This document shows, piece after piece, positions 9,400 to 17,370 of a stretch of 64,000 bases of DNA. The DNA lies in contig CALSRC010000002.1 in the NCBI GenBank assembly GCA_943788645.1, positions 113,010-177,009 of the forward strand. The letters are read 5' to 3'. Source of the stretch: UA16 sp002292325. Lineage in GTDB: Bacteria > Bacteroidota > Bacteroidia > Flavobacteriales_D > Sanyastnellaceae. Made by a program: the position numbers and the translations under genes. The notes under the pieces were generated by a model. It did no database searches. It saw nothing but the letters and a program-made list of their open reading frames with translations, and had not been told where the DNA came from. How positions within the stretch are numbered: position 1 is the stretch's first letter; every line of letters starts with the position of its first letter.

Positions 9400-11784
9400 T
9401 TAGTTTCTTAAGATTTTACCCTTTTGAATCAGGCTTTGCATGCGTTCAAGGGTTTTGCGCTGCATGCAAAGAGAGACGAATGCTTCCCGCTCCAGGTCGA
9501 GCAAGTATTGCTCGGAAACGTCCGTTCGGCGACTCAGATCGCCACCGCACATGACAAACCCGAGCTTTTCGCTGATGAGCTGATCATGCTCGGAAATGTA
9601 GTTTCCGCTTTTCATGCTGTGTGCTCCGACGTAAACGATGCCAAGACCCTCTTGTCCTGCAACGGTAATGTCCTTGCGAAGTATCGGTTGAGTGTAGCCT
9701 GCTTCTGCCAATTCGAGGGCCGCTCTCTTGGCCCGAGCGATTTGGTCGCGACGGTTTACAACCACTTCATCGATGCCATCCCGGAGGTAGCCGTATTCAA
9801 ATGCTTCGTGCGCCGATGTGGCTACTTTGGCTTGGCCAATGGTCAAGAATCGGTCGCGCAGGCGGTTGATGCGCATATCGCCGTCATGCAATTCATCATT
9901 CAAGCGCAAGACGAATTCCTTGGTGCCCCCACCGGCCGGGATTACCCCGATTCCGAATTCAACAAGTCCCATATAGGTCTCGGCATGAGCGATCACCTTG
10001 TCGGCATGCAAACACAATTCACAGCCTCCACCCAAGGCCAATTGATGTGGCGCAGCGACCACCGGTATTCCGGAATACCGCATGCGCATCATGGTATTTT
10101 GGAACATGCGAACGGCGTGGTCCAATTCCTCCCATTCTTGTTCGACAGCTAACATGAAGATCATTCCCACATTGGCACCAGCGCTGAACTGCGCTCCTTC
10201 GTTTGAAACGACAATGCCCCTCCAATCGGAAGAGCCTTCGGCCAAATCAACGGCTTTATTCAGCCCCTCAATAACCTCTGAGCCGATGGAATTCATTTTG
10301 GTATGGAAAGCGACATTTAAAATGCCATCCCCGAGGTTTTGAAGGGTTACACCGGAATTCGACCACACGGTTGCAGATTCAGGAAGCCACGCCAATGAAA
10401 TGCGTGAATCTTGTCCCGGCAATGCCTCGAATGATTCGGTGTTTGGATTCCAGCATTCGCGAACGCCTTTGCTATTGCGGTAGAAGGTGGTGTGACCAGC
10501 CGTTTGAAAGGAGGTGACCCAAGCGGGTACGGTCAGGCCTTTGTCAGCAATGGCTTTCAGGCCTGCCTCAAACCCAATGGCATCCCAACTTTCAAAAGCT
10601 CCGAGTTCCCATCCAAACCCCGCTCGCAGGGCGTCATCGATTCGGTAAGGTTCGTCGGATATTTCAGGAATGCGATTGGCTACATACGCAAAAACATCAG
10701 CGAAGATGGATCGGTAAAACGTTCCTGCTGCATCTTGTCCATTGAAGAGCAGCTGTGTTCGCTGGGCTAAATTGTCAACGCCTTTGGCATGATCAAGCGT
10801 GGCAAATTTGACTTTTTCTTTGCTCCGGTATTCCAATGTTTTGAGGTCAAGAGCCAAGATTTCACTTTTACCCTCAGCGTTTTTGATCTTCTTGTAGAAT
10901 CCCGCTCCAGATTTAGAGCCTAGCATGTCGTTGTCGACCAAGTGCTGGACATAGCTCGGAATGGCAAAAACGGATTGACGCTCATCCTTTGGACAGTTCG
11001 ATGCGACGCCATTGGCGACATGAACCAATGTATCCAATCCCACGACATCGCACGTGCGGAAAGTTGCACTTTTAGGACGGCCCATGACGGGACCCGTGAG
11101 TTTGTCCACGGCCTCCACACTCAATCCCATTTCGCTCACCGTGTGGAAGAGCGCTTGGATGGCAAAAACACCCACTCGGTTAGCAATAAATGCCGGCGTG
11201 TCTTTGCACAGTACGGCTTGCTTCCCAAGAATCCGCTCTCCGTAGTCCATGAAAAAGTTCAACACCTGCTCACTTGTATTCGGTCCGGGAATGATTTCCA
11301 GAAGGGGCAAGTAGCGTGGGGGATTAAAGAAGTGTGTCCCACAAAAATGCTGTTGAAAATCTTCCGATCGGCCTTCGCTGAGCTGAGCAATTGGGATACC
11401 TGAAGTGTTGGAGGTAATCAACGTGCCGGGAGTGCGGTGCTCTTCAACGCGTTCAAAGAGTTGCTGCTTGATATCCAATCGCTCGACAATGACTTCAATG
11501 ATCCAATCGCATTGGGCTAATTTTGGGAGGTCATCGTCAAAATTTCCTGTTGCAATGCGCTTTGCAAAGCGCTTCGAGTAAATGGGGGAGGGATTGGATT
11601 TAAGGGCGGACTTGAGGTGTCCGTCTGCAATCGCATTGCGAGGGCCTTCTGACGAAGGGAGGTCCATCAGCAATACGTCTGAGCCTGTTTGGGCGAGATG
11701 GCAAGCAATGCGCGAGCCCATTACGCCCGATCCGAGGACGGCGACTTTCTTGATGCGATGGTAAGGGATGGGTGAACTGCTCAT
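9400..11784 (-). CDS. fadN: 3-hydroxyacyl-CoA dehydrogenase/enoyl-CoA hydratase (FadN-type)
   Basis: A bifunctional beta-oxidation enzyme of 794 residues. The N-terminal NAD-binding domain begins at once (KKVAVLGSGVMGSRIACHLA, the dinucleotide fold), followed by the 3-hydroxyacyl-CoA dehydrogenase C-terminal domains (HFFNPPRYLPLLEI, NRVGVFAI). The enoyl-CoA hydratase/isomerase domain lies at the C-terminal side (SAGANVGMIFM and ALGGGCELCLHAD motifs). This dehydrogenase-first order matches FadN, not the E. coli FadB order. The ATG at 11784 lies four bases after the marR stop; an upstream in-frame TTG (11805) inside marR is less likely. Confidence 0.93.
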   Translation of the reverse strand: MSSSPIPYHRIKKVAVLGSGVMGSRIACHLAQTGSDVLLMDLPSSEGPRNAIADGHLKSALKSNPSPIYSKRFAKRIATGNFDDDLPKLAQCDWIIEVIVERLDIKQQLFERVEEHRTPGTLITSNTSGIPIAQLSEGRSEDFQQHFCGTHFFNPPRYLPLLEIIPGPNTSEQVLNFFMDYGERILGKQAVLCKDTPAFIANRVGVFAIQALFHTVSEMGLSVEAVDKLTGPVMGRPKSATFRTCDVVGLDTLVHVANGVASNCPKDERQSVFAIPSYVQHLVDNDMLGSKSGAGFYKKIKNAEGKSEILALDLKTLEYRSKEKVKFATLDHAKGVDNLAQRTQLLFNGQDAAGTFYRSIFADVFAYVANRIPEISDEPYRIDDALRAGFGWELGAFESWDAIGFEAGLKAIADKGLTVPAWVTSFQTAGHTTFYRNSKGVRECWNPNTESFEALPGQDSRISLAWLPESATVWSNSGVTLQNLGDGILNVAFHTKMNSIGSEVIEGLNKAVDLAEGSSDWRGIVVSNEGAQFSAGANVGMIFMLAVEQEWEELDHAVRMFQNTMMRMRYSGIPVVAAPHQLALGGGCELCLHADKVIAHAETYMGLVEFGIGVIPAGGGTKEFVLRLNDELHDGDMRINRLRDRFLTIGQAKVATSAHEAFEYGYLRDGIDEVVVNRRDQIARAKRAALELAEAGYTQPILRKDITVAGQEGLGIVYVGAHSMKSGNYISEHDQLISEKLGFVMCGGDLSRRTDVSEQYLLDLEREAFVSLCMQRKTLERMQSLIQKGKILRN

Positions 11785-11788
11785 GTGT

Positions 11789-12274
11789 TCAGGTTCTGTT
11801 GTCAAGGATTGGAGGTTGGGTAGAGATCAATACGTCCGGTTGATCCAGTACTTCGTTGAGTCGTTTTATTTCATGGAGCAAGCGGTCGACGGCATCGCCT
11901 CCAAGGAGGTCGCGCAACCGCTGATTGACCGTGATGACTAAATCACGTGCTTCTCTCCTTGCAGCAATGCCCGTTTGAGTCAGGTATACTCGAACCATTC
12001 GCTTGTCCATGGGGTCAGGGCGTCGTTCGATCCAGCCCATGGTTTCAAGCCCTCGCAAGGACCGGGACAAGCTGGTGGATTCCATGCCCATTTTGGGTCC
12101 CAATTTAGTGGAGGGTGTTCCACTTTTCTCGGTGTGCAAGAGGATGAAAACGAAAGAGAATGGAATGCCTCGTCGTTCCGCTTCAGCAGAATAAAGCTTG
12201 GATAGTTTGGTCCAACCCCAGCGCAAATGGAAGTCAATCGTATCCTGCGGTTTCATGCTCACAAGGTACGACAT
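11789..12274 (-). CDS. MarR-family regulator, first gene of the fad operon
   Basis: A MarR-type winged-helix repressor of 161 residues. The DNA-binding region includes KLGPKMGMESTSLSRSLRGL (recognition helix) and the wing GWIERRPDPMDKRMVRVYLT with the conserved DxRxxxVxLT pattern. The N- and C-terminal helices form the dimer interface. Being the first gene of the fad operon and preceded immediately by a 24-bp perfect palindrome, it is probably an autorepressor responding to a fatty acid or acyl-CoA. The ligand is inferred from context only. The chosen ATG (12274) abuts the palindrome, whose AGGAAAT end can serve as the ribosome-binding region; an internal ATG seven codons in is possible. Confidence 0.9.
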   Translation of the reverse strand: MSYLVSMKPQDTIDFHLRWGWTKLSKLYSAEAERRGIPFSFVFILLHTEKSGTPSTKLGPKMGMESTSLSRSLRGLETMGWIERRPDPMDKRMVRVYLTQTGIAARREARDLVITVNQRLRDLLGGDAVDRLLHEIKRLNEVLDQPDVLISTQPPILDNRT

Positions 12275-12298
12275 ATTTCCTATGCATGCATAGGAAAT
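12275..12298. promoter_or_regulatory. 24-bp perfect palindrome, probable MarR operator
   Basis: The half-site ATTTCCTATGCA is followed directly by its exact reverse complement with no spacer. The symmetry ends cleanly at both sides. It ends one base before the marR start codon, so a bound dimer would block expression of the whole fad operon. The AGGAAAT of one arm is also the only purine-rich sequence in ribosome-binding position. Confidence 0.85.
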
Positions 12299-12352
12299 GT
12301 TTTGGATTCGATGCCCAGTTCGAAGATTTTTTGGGAAGACGAAGGGTCGAGA

Positions 12353-13015
12353 TCAAACAATCAAACCATCGGCCATGTGGAGCGTACGATTTCCGCGACG
12401 AGCCATGGTGTTATTGTGGGTAACGACCACAAACGTTTGGCCTTCACGGTCACGCAATTCTTCAAAGAGTTCGTACATCGAGTCCGCATTGCCGGAGTCG
12501 AGATTTCCTGTTGGCTCATCGGCGAGTACAACATCAGGTTGATTCATCAAGGCACGGGCAGCAGCTACCCGCTGTTGTTCACCACCACTGAGTTTGTTGG
12601 GTGCGTGATGCATGCGCTCGCCAAGGCCAAGGTCGCGCAAGAGACGCTCTGCACGTGCTTTTTCTCTGCTTCCATCTTGTCCTGATATCCAAGCCGGCAT
12701 CAATACATTTTCCAATGCGGAAAATTCGGGTAGCAGACGATGAAACTGAAAAATGAATCCAATCCGCTGATTACGAAAAGCAGCGAGCTCACCTCCTTTG
12801 AGTGATTCGATGTGTTGATCCCCTATTCGGAGTTGGCCTTGATCGGGCGAATGAAGCGTGCCCAATATCTGGAGTAGAGTTGTCTTCCCAGCCCCAGATG
12901 CTCCCGTGATGGCGGTGATTTCGTTGCGGCGAATGTCCAAATCGATGCCACGAAGGACCTCCAGGTCTCCAAAGGATTTAGTGATTCCCCGGGCTTCAAT
13001 CATGATTTCATTCAT
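12353..13015 (-). CDS. ABC transporter ATPase, LolD/MacB type
   Basis: ATP-binding subunit of 220 residues. Walker A is GASGAGKTT (38-46), the Q loop lies in GFIFQFHRLLPEF, the signature is LSGGEQQRVAAARAL, Walker B is VVLADEPTGNLD and the switch His lies in VVTHN. Length and motifs fit the LolD/FtsE/MacB group, whose members power lipoprotein release or efflux. No permease gene is adjacent, so the partner must be encoded elsewhere. It lies upstream of marR on the same strand with 78 bases between; I do not see a terminator there. Confidence 0.9.
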   Translation of the reverse strand: MNEIMIEARGITKSFGDLEVLRGIDLDIRRNEITAITGASGAGKTTLLQILGTLHSPDQGQLRIGDQHIESLKGGELAAFRNQRIGFIFQFHRLLPEFSALENVLMPAWISGQDGSREKARAERLLRDLGLGERMHHAPNKLSGGEQQRVAAARALMNQPDVVLADEPTGNLDSGNADSMYELFEELRDREGQTFVVVTHNNTMARRGNRTLHMADGLIV

Positions 13016-13052
13016 GGATGCAAACTACAAAGGAATCGCACCGTCTGTTCCC

Positions 13053-13060
13053 TACCTTTG
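13053..13060 (+). promoter_or_regulatory. Bacteroidota -7 box upstream of sucC
   Basis: TACCTTTG matches the Bacteroidota -7 consensus TAnnTTTG and lies 28 bases before the sucC start. No good -33 TTTG is visible at the usual distance. Confidence 0.5.
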
Positions 13061-13088
13061 CTCCGCATTTTGAAAATGATCTGTTGAA

Positions 13089-14303
13089 ATGAACATTCAC
13101 GAGTACCAAGGGAAGTCGATTTTAAAGAGTTTCGGTGTCGCCATCCAAAACGGTTATGTCGCCGATTCTCCGGAGGAGGCGCACACGGCAGCTGTGCGAT
13201 TGGCAGAGGAAACCGGAACGGGCTGGTTTGTGATCAAAGCTCAAATCCATGCGGGAGGCCGGGGCAAAGGCACCGTCACAGAGACGGGATCTCATGGGGT
13301 GGTTTTGGCCAAAGGATTGGACGAAGTCAAGGGAAAGGCAAGCGGTATTTTAGGGGGCCATTTGGTCACCGCTCAAACCAGTGCAAAAGGCAAGCAGGTT
13401 TCCAAAGTATTGATTGCAGAGGATGTTTATGGACCTGGTGACAGCGAACCCAAAGAAATTTACATGAGTGTGTTGCTTGATCGCGCAAACGGTTGCAACC
13501 TGATTATGTACTCGCCTCAAGGTGGAATGGACATCGAAGCCGTTGCAGAGGATACGCCTGAACTTATTTTTAAAGAATCCATCGATCCAACGGTCGGTCT
13601 GCAAGGGTTTCAGGCCCGCAGAATTGCATTCAATTTGGGACTGAGTGGAAAGGCATTCAAGGAGATGTCCAAGTTTGTCGTTTCCCTTTACAATGCATAC
13701 GTTGGAAGCGATGCGACCATGTTTGAAATCAATCCGGTTTTGAAGACCGCAGATGACCGTGTCATTGCCGTGGATTCGAAGGTTTCACTGGATGAAAATG
13801 CACTATACCGACATTCGGATTACGCTGCGATGCGTGATACCTCTGAAGAAGACCCTACGGAAGTGGAGGCGGATGAGGCTGGATTAAATTACGTGAAGTT
13901 GGATGGGAATGTCGGCTGCATGGTGAACGGTGCGGGGCTTGCCATGGCGACGATGGACATCATCAAGCTGAGTGGCGGAGATCCGGCAAACTTCTTGGAT
14001 GTTGGAGGTACTGCGGATGCTGCACGAGTGGAAAAAGCATTTAGAATCATCCTGAAGGATTCTGCCGTGAAGGCCATTTTAGTCAACATTTTTGGCGGCA
14101 TCGTCCGATGCGATCGTGTTGCACAGGGTGTAGTTGATGCCTACCGGAACATGGGGAACATTGAGGTCCCCATTATTGTGCGTTTGCAAGGAACCAATGC
14201 AGATGAGGCGAAGCGTTTAATCGACGAGTCGGGACTCCAAGTTAAGTCGGTGATTCTGCTCAAGGAGGCAGCGGATGCCGTTGCCGAGGTATTGAGTAAA
14301 TAA
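13089..14303 (+). CDS. sucC: Succinyl-CoA synthetase beta subunit (ADP-forming)
   Basis: The ATP-grasp subunit of succinyl-CoA synthetase, 404 residues, slightly longer than the usual 385-390. It begins with the conserved MNIHEYQGKSILKSFGV and contains the ATP-grasp region (FVIKAQIHAGGRGKGTVTE, MFEINPVL). The C-terminal CoA-ligase domain includes FLDVGGTADAARVEKAFRII, NIFGGIVRCD and PIIVRLQGTNADEA. It catalyses succinyl-CoA + ADP + Pi to succinate + CoA + ATP in the TCA cycle. The alpha subunit (sucD) is not adjacent; unlinked sucC and sucD are common in Bacteroidota. Confidence 0.97.
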   Translation: MNIHEYQGKSILKSFGVAIQNGYVADSPEEAHTAAVRLAEETGTGWFVIKAQIHAGGRGKGTVTETGSHGVVLAKGLDEVKGKASGILGGHLVTAQTSAKGKQVSKVLIAEDVYGPGDSEPKEIYMSVLLDRANGCNLIMYSPQGGMDIEAVAEDTPELIFKESIDPTVGLQGFQARRIAFNLGLSGKAFKEMSKFVVSLYNAYVGSDATMFEINPVLKTADDRVIAVDSKVSLDENALYRHSDYAAMRDTSEEDPTEVEADEAGLNYVKLDGNVGCMVNGAGLAMATMDIIKLSGGDPANFLDVGGTADAARVEKAFRIILKDSAVKAILVNIFGGIVRCDRVAQGVVDAYRNMGNIEVPIIVRLQGTNADEAKRLIDESGLQVKSVILLKEAADAVAEVLSK

Positions 14304-14320
14304 GTGGATTCGAGGACTCT

Positions 14321-14995
14321 TTAATTCTTGCTGTCGACTTTTTCGGCCATCAAAATTCCATCACGAATCGGAAGCAACGTGGTGCGTATATCTTGTCGAC
14401 GTGCCAACCAAGAAGCCATGGTGCGCATGGTTTCCGCCGTGGCATCGGGTTCTGTATGGCTCGGGAGTACTTTGCCCCACCACAAAACATTGTCAACAAG
14501 CAACCAACCACCTTGACGTAAAAGAGGTAGACAGGCTTCGACATACAATTGAGTGCGCGGCTTATCGGCGTCAATCCAAATGATATCATAAAGTCCGGAA
14601 AGTTCGGGCAGTACATGAAGTGCTTCCGCGTTGTAGCGATTTACATGCTCTGCAATACCGGCTTCTTTCCAGAACTCATCCTGAATCGAATTCAACTCAT
14701 CGTTGGGTTCTATGGTATCGATGACCCCGTCAGCCAGAAGTCCTGAGGCCATGCAGATGGTCGAATATCCTGTGTACGTCCCCAATTCCAAAATGCGTTT
14801 CGGACGCACCATGCGACTTAAATTCTGAAGGAATTTACCTTGAATAGGGTCGCTCAGCATTTGCGGGGTGAGTACTTTTTGCCATGTGCGTTTCCTCAAA
14901 GCCGAGAGGATCGCGTCTTCTTCCGTGCTGTTTCGAACCGCGTATTGGAGCAATTCATCGTCCAGTTGATGGGGCGTGCTGGAGGGTTGGCTCAT
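14321..14995 (-). CDS. SAM-dependent O-methyltransferase (TrmR/YrrM-like)
   Basis: Class I methyltransferase of 224 residues in the catechol-O-methyltransferase-like family. SAM-binding motif I is ILELGTYTGYST, and IIWIDADK and LLVDNVLWWGKV carry the metal-binding acidic residues. In Bacillus the closest characterised relative is TrmR (YrrM), which methylates 5-hydroxyuridine in tRNA; that function is possible here but not proven by sequence. Its start overlaps the stop of the Cys-rich secreted protein gene by four bases, so the two are probably co-transcribed. It converges on sucC. Confidence 0.88.
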   Translation of the reverse strand: MSQPSSTPHQLDDELLQYAVRNSTEEDAILSALRKRTWQKVLTPQMLSDPIQGKFLQNLSRMVRPKRILELGTYTGYSTICMASGLLADGVIDTIEPNDELNSIQDEFWKEAGIAEHVNRYNAEALHVLPELSGLYDIIWIDADKPRTQLYVEACLPLLRQGGWLLVDNVLWWGKVLPSHTEPDATAETMRTMASWLARRQDIRTTLLPIRDGILMAEKVDSKN

Positions 14996-15672
14996 GGACA
15001 GCAGAACAATCCAAATTCAGACAAAAACGTCAATAAATCAGAGGCGCCAACGACCCCGTCCTCGTTAAAGTCTGCTTCAGTCAGGCAGTTATCCGTGCAA
15101 TCAAAAGTTCCAAGAAAAATGAGCAAGTCGGCCGTTCCTATGATCTGGTCATTGTTCATGTCGGCCACACACGTGGTGCACTCATTTGGAGCCACAATCC
15201 CATTGCAATCATTGTCAAATCCCTGACCGGTGCCTTCTGCACCCGGATAAATAACAGGATTGTTATCGTTGCAATCGCAGAGGTTTGTCCACGTGTCCGC
15301 ATCGGAGTCTTCGATTCCAGCGCATTCATTGAAACCAGCTTCGCAATTTTGCAGCGCACATTCTGCACAGGCCTCATCGGATCCAAAAGCGCACGCGAAG
15401 TAGCAATTTTCGACAACGCAAATTACTTGTTCTCCGAAGCAATCAATGCACGGCAAAGACAATTCAAGCTGTTCGATCATGCAAGCTTCCAAACACTCCT
15501 CCCCCTCCGATAAGCAAGCAAGGCCGCAATCCGCCGCGACACCTTGCACAAACTCAGTGTTTTGGCAGATGTACTCCAAGTCCATTGAAGTGCAGTTCCC
15601 TTGAGCGTATGCGGTCCCTGAGACGCCGAACGCCACCGCGAAAAGAACGCCAAGGATGTATTTGTGCATCAT
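14992..15672 (-). CDS. Cys-rich secreted protein, MopE-like motif and dockerin-like tail
   Basis: A secreted protein of 226 residues. The signal peptide runs 1-24 (ending AYAQG). Residues 27-117 form a Cys-rich region, with 24 Cys in the mature protein overall, so many disulfides are likely. Residues 121-160 match the MopE-type putative metal-binding repeat (CDCNDNNPVIYPGAEG...GFDNDCNGI). Residues 169-226 hold two EF-hand/dockerin-like half repeats (ADMNNDQIIGTADLL, then ADFNEDGVVGASDLLTFLSE), ending FGLFCCP. The same tail occurs twice more in the window. The function is unknown; calcium or copper binding at the cell surface is inferred from the motifs. It probably forms a two-gene unit with the O-methyltransferase. 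Confidence 0.8.
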   Translation of the reverse strand: MMHKYILGVLFAVAFGVSGTAYAQGNCTSMDLEYICQNTEFVQGVAADCGLACLSEGEECLEACMIEQLELSLPCIDCFGEQVICVVENCYFACAFGSDEACAECALQNCEAGFNECAGIEDSDADTWTNLCDCNDNNPVIYPGAEGTGQGFDNDCNGIVAPNECTTCVADMNNDQIIGTADLLIFLGTFDCTDNCLTEADFNEDGVVGASDLLTFLSEFGLFCCP

Positions 15673-15752
15673 CCTATTAAGTTACAAAAGTTCTCATTGA
15701 ATGGCAAATAATAAATCGCGCTTCAGTCCGCATCGAGTACCTTCGCGACGCT

Positions 15753-16115
15753 ATGGCAAAGCGCAAAACCAATCGACGAGTCCGATCTACAGGCGATGGA
15801 ATGGTGTTCAGCACCCAACCAGGCTGGGAGCCGACAAGTTCAGAAGGCGATGTGGTAAATGAGCTTCCCGCCCATGAACAGACGCTGTATGTGAGTTTGG
15901 ATCGCAAGCAGCGTGCAGGTAAACCGGTTACGATGGTAGAAGGATTTATGGGTTCTGGAATGGAGCTTATGCAATTGGGTAAAGCATTAAAAACGCAATG
16001 CGGTGCAGGTGGTGCCGTAAAAGAAGGGGTCATTTTGGTTCAGGGTGATCACCGTGAAAAGGTAATCGAGACCCTCGAGCACCAGGGATTTAAAATTAAA
16101 AGGAAAGGAGGATGA
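15753..16115 (+). CDS. SUI1/eIF1-like translation factor (YciH)
   Basis: A small protein of 120 residues. The C-terminal SUI1 fold shows the family sequence LYVSLDRKQRAGKPVTMVEG, then LGKALKTQCGAGGAVKEGVI and QGDHREKVIETLEHQGFKIK. Bacterial members (YciH) resemble eIF1 and are thought to influence start-codon fidelity. The N-terminal 40 residues are basic and probably disordered. A -7-like TACCTTCG lies at 15738-15745. It overlaps the next gene by four bases (ATGA), so the two are coupled. Confidence 0.92.
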   Translation: MAKRKTNRRVRSTGDGMVFSTQPGWEPTSSEGDVVNELPAHEQTLYVSLDRKQRAGKPVTMVEGFMGSGMELMQLGKALKTQCGAGGAVKEGVILVQGDHREKVIETLEHQGFKIKRKGG

Positions 16116-17320
16116 ACTCGGAATCGGAAATCAGATCAGATCATAGCGATGCACCTGCTTTGCCGCTGTATTTCGTAAAAACCCTTGCTGGGTTTGAAGG
16201 TTTCTTAGAAAAGGAGCTGATTTCGCTGGGGGGAATGCAGGTTGAGCAAGCCAAGCGAGGGGTTGAATTCCAAGCAGATATGGCAACGTTGTTTCGGGTG
16301 TGCTTGTGCAGCCGGTTTGCCCTAACAGTGCTGAGACCCGTTTTGACGTTTGACGCTCAAAATCCAGACGCCCTGTATGATGAAGCGAAGCGATGGGATT
16401 GGGGGGCAATCATGACGGCACAATCTTCATTTGCCATTGACGTGACCGTCCATTCCGGTGTTTTCACTCACTCGCAATTTGCTATGCTGCGATTGAAAGA
16501 TGCCGTTGTCGATCATTTTCGAGAATTTTCGGGACTTCGACCGGGCATCAACCGAGAAGATCCTGATCTCAGGATTCACCTCCACATTGCGCATACAACC
16601 GTCACCATTTCGTTGGATGCGGCGGGCAGACCACTCAGTCGACGCGGCTACCGGCCTGCAGGAGCAAAAGCACCACTGAACGAAGTGTTGGCCGCTGGTT
16701 TGCTTGCTCATGCAGGCTGGAAACCAGGGATTCCGCTGTACGATCCCATGTGCGGTTCGGGTACGTTTTCTGTCGAGGCAGCGCTTTGGGCGGATGGTTT
16801 TCCCATCCAATGGCATCGACGCAAATTTGCTTTCATGGATTGGCGTGGATACGATGAAGACGAGTGGTGGTCGGTTCGCGATGAACTCAAAGAGAGCCGA
16901 GAGCCTATCGAGACCCAGATTTTTGCGTCAGACCGTGATTTCGCGGCGATTTCTCAGACTCGGCAGGCATTGACAACCATGGAGCTCGAAGACCAAGTTG
17001 AATTGGGCCGGTCCGATTTTTTCAGACTCAAACCGCAAACAGATGAAGGGATTGTGGTTTTGAATCCACCATACGGAGAGCGGATGCCATTGGAAGATGC
17101 GCCAGCATTCTATGGCAAAGTGGGGGATGCATTTAAATCAAATTGGCCGGGGTTTTCAGCTTGGATTATTTCTTCTGATGTGGAAGGAATGAAGCAAGTC
17201 GGACTTAAAATTAAGCGCCGGATCAAGTGCTTCAATGGTGCGATGGAATGCCGATGGATGGGGTGGGATTTGTATGAAGGTACCGGCGAGAAAGCCCCTG
17301 AGCCAGAAACGAAGGCATAA
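16112..17320 (+). CDS. THUMP-domain 23S rRNA guanine-N2-methyltransferase (RlmL-like)
   Basis: An RNA methyltransferase of 402 residues. A THUMP RNA-binding domain occupies about 50-170. The Rossmann methyltransferase domain shows DPMCGSGTFSVEAAL (211-225) for SAM binding and the catalytic NPPYGERM (318-325). Length and arrangement match the N-terminal half of E. coli RlmL or Bacillus YpsC, which make m2G in 23S rRNA; the fused RlmK half is absent. It is translationally coupled to the SUI1 gene, so this is a two-gene translation unit, followed by a strong hairpin terminator. Confidence 0.92.
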   Translation: MNSESEIRSDHSDAPALPLYFVKTLAGFEGFLEKELISLGGMQVEQAKRGVEFQADMATLFRVCLCSRFALTVLRPVLTFDAQNPDALYDEAKRWDWGAIMTAQSSFAIDVTVHSGVFTHSQFAMLRLKDAVVDHFREFSGLRPGINREDPDLRIHLHIAHTTVTISLDAAGRPLSRRGYRPAGAKAPLNEVLAAGLLAHAGWKPGIPLYDPMCGSGTFSVEAALWADGFPIQWHRRKFAFMDWRGYDEDEWWSVRDELKESREPIETQIFASDRDFAAISQTRQALTTMELEDQVELGRSDFFRLKPQTDEGIVVLNPPYGERMPLEDAPAFYGKVGDAFKSNWPGFSAWIISSDVEGMKQVGLKIKRRIKCFNGAMECRWMGWDLYEGTGEKAPEPETKA

Positions 17321-17321
17321 A

Positions 17322-17350
17322 AAAACGGTCCCGTGCAACGGAACCGTTTT
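17322..17350. terminator. Bidirectional intrinsic terminator
   Basis: The arms AAAACGGT and ACCGTTTT enclose a partly paired loop. The minus-strand reading continues into seven Ts and the plus-strand reading into four. It lies between two convergent genes. Confidence 0.85.
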
Positions 17351-17370
17351 CTCAATCATGGATTCAGCGA

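Noticed and set aside
14992..15168. Cellulosome-type dockerin
   Set aside because: No cohesin, scaffoldin or glycoside hydrolase is present, and the Cys-ended tail differs from classical type I dockerins.
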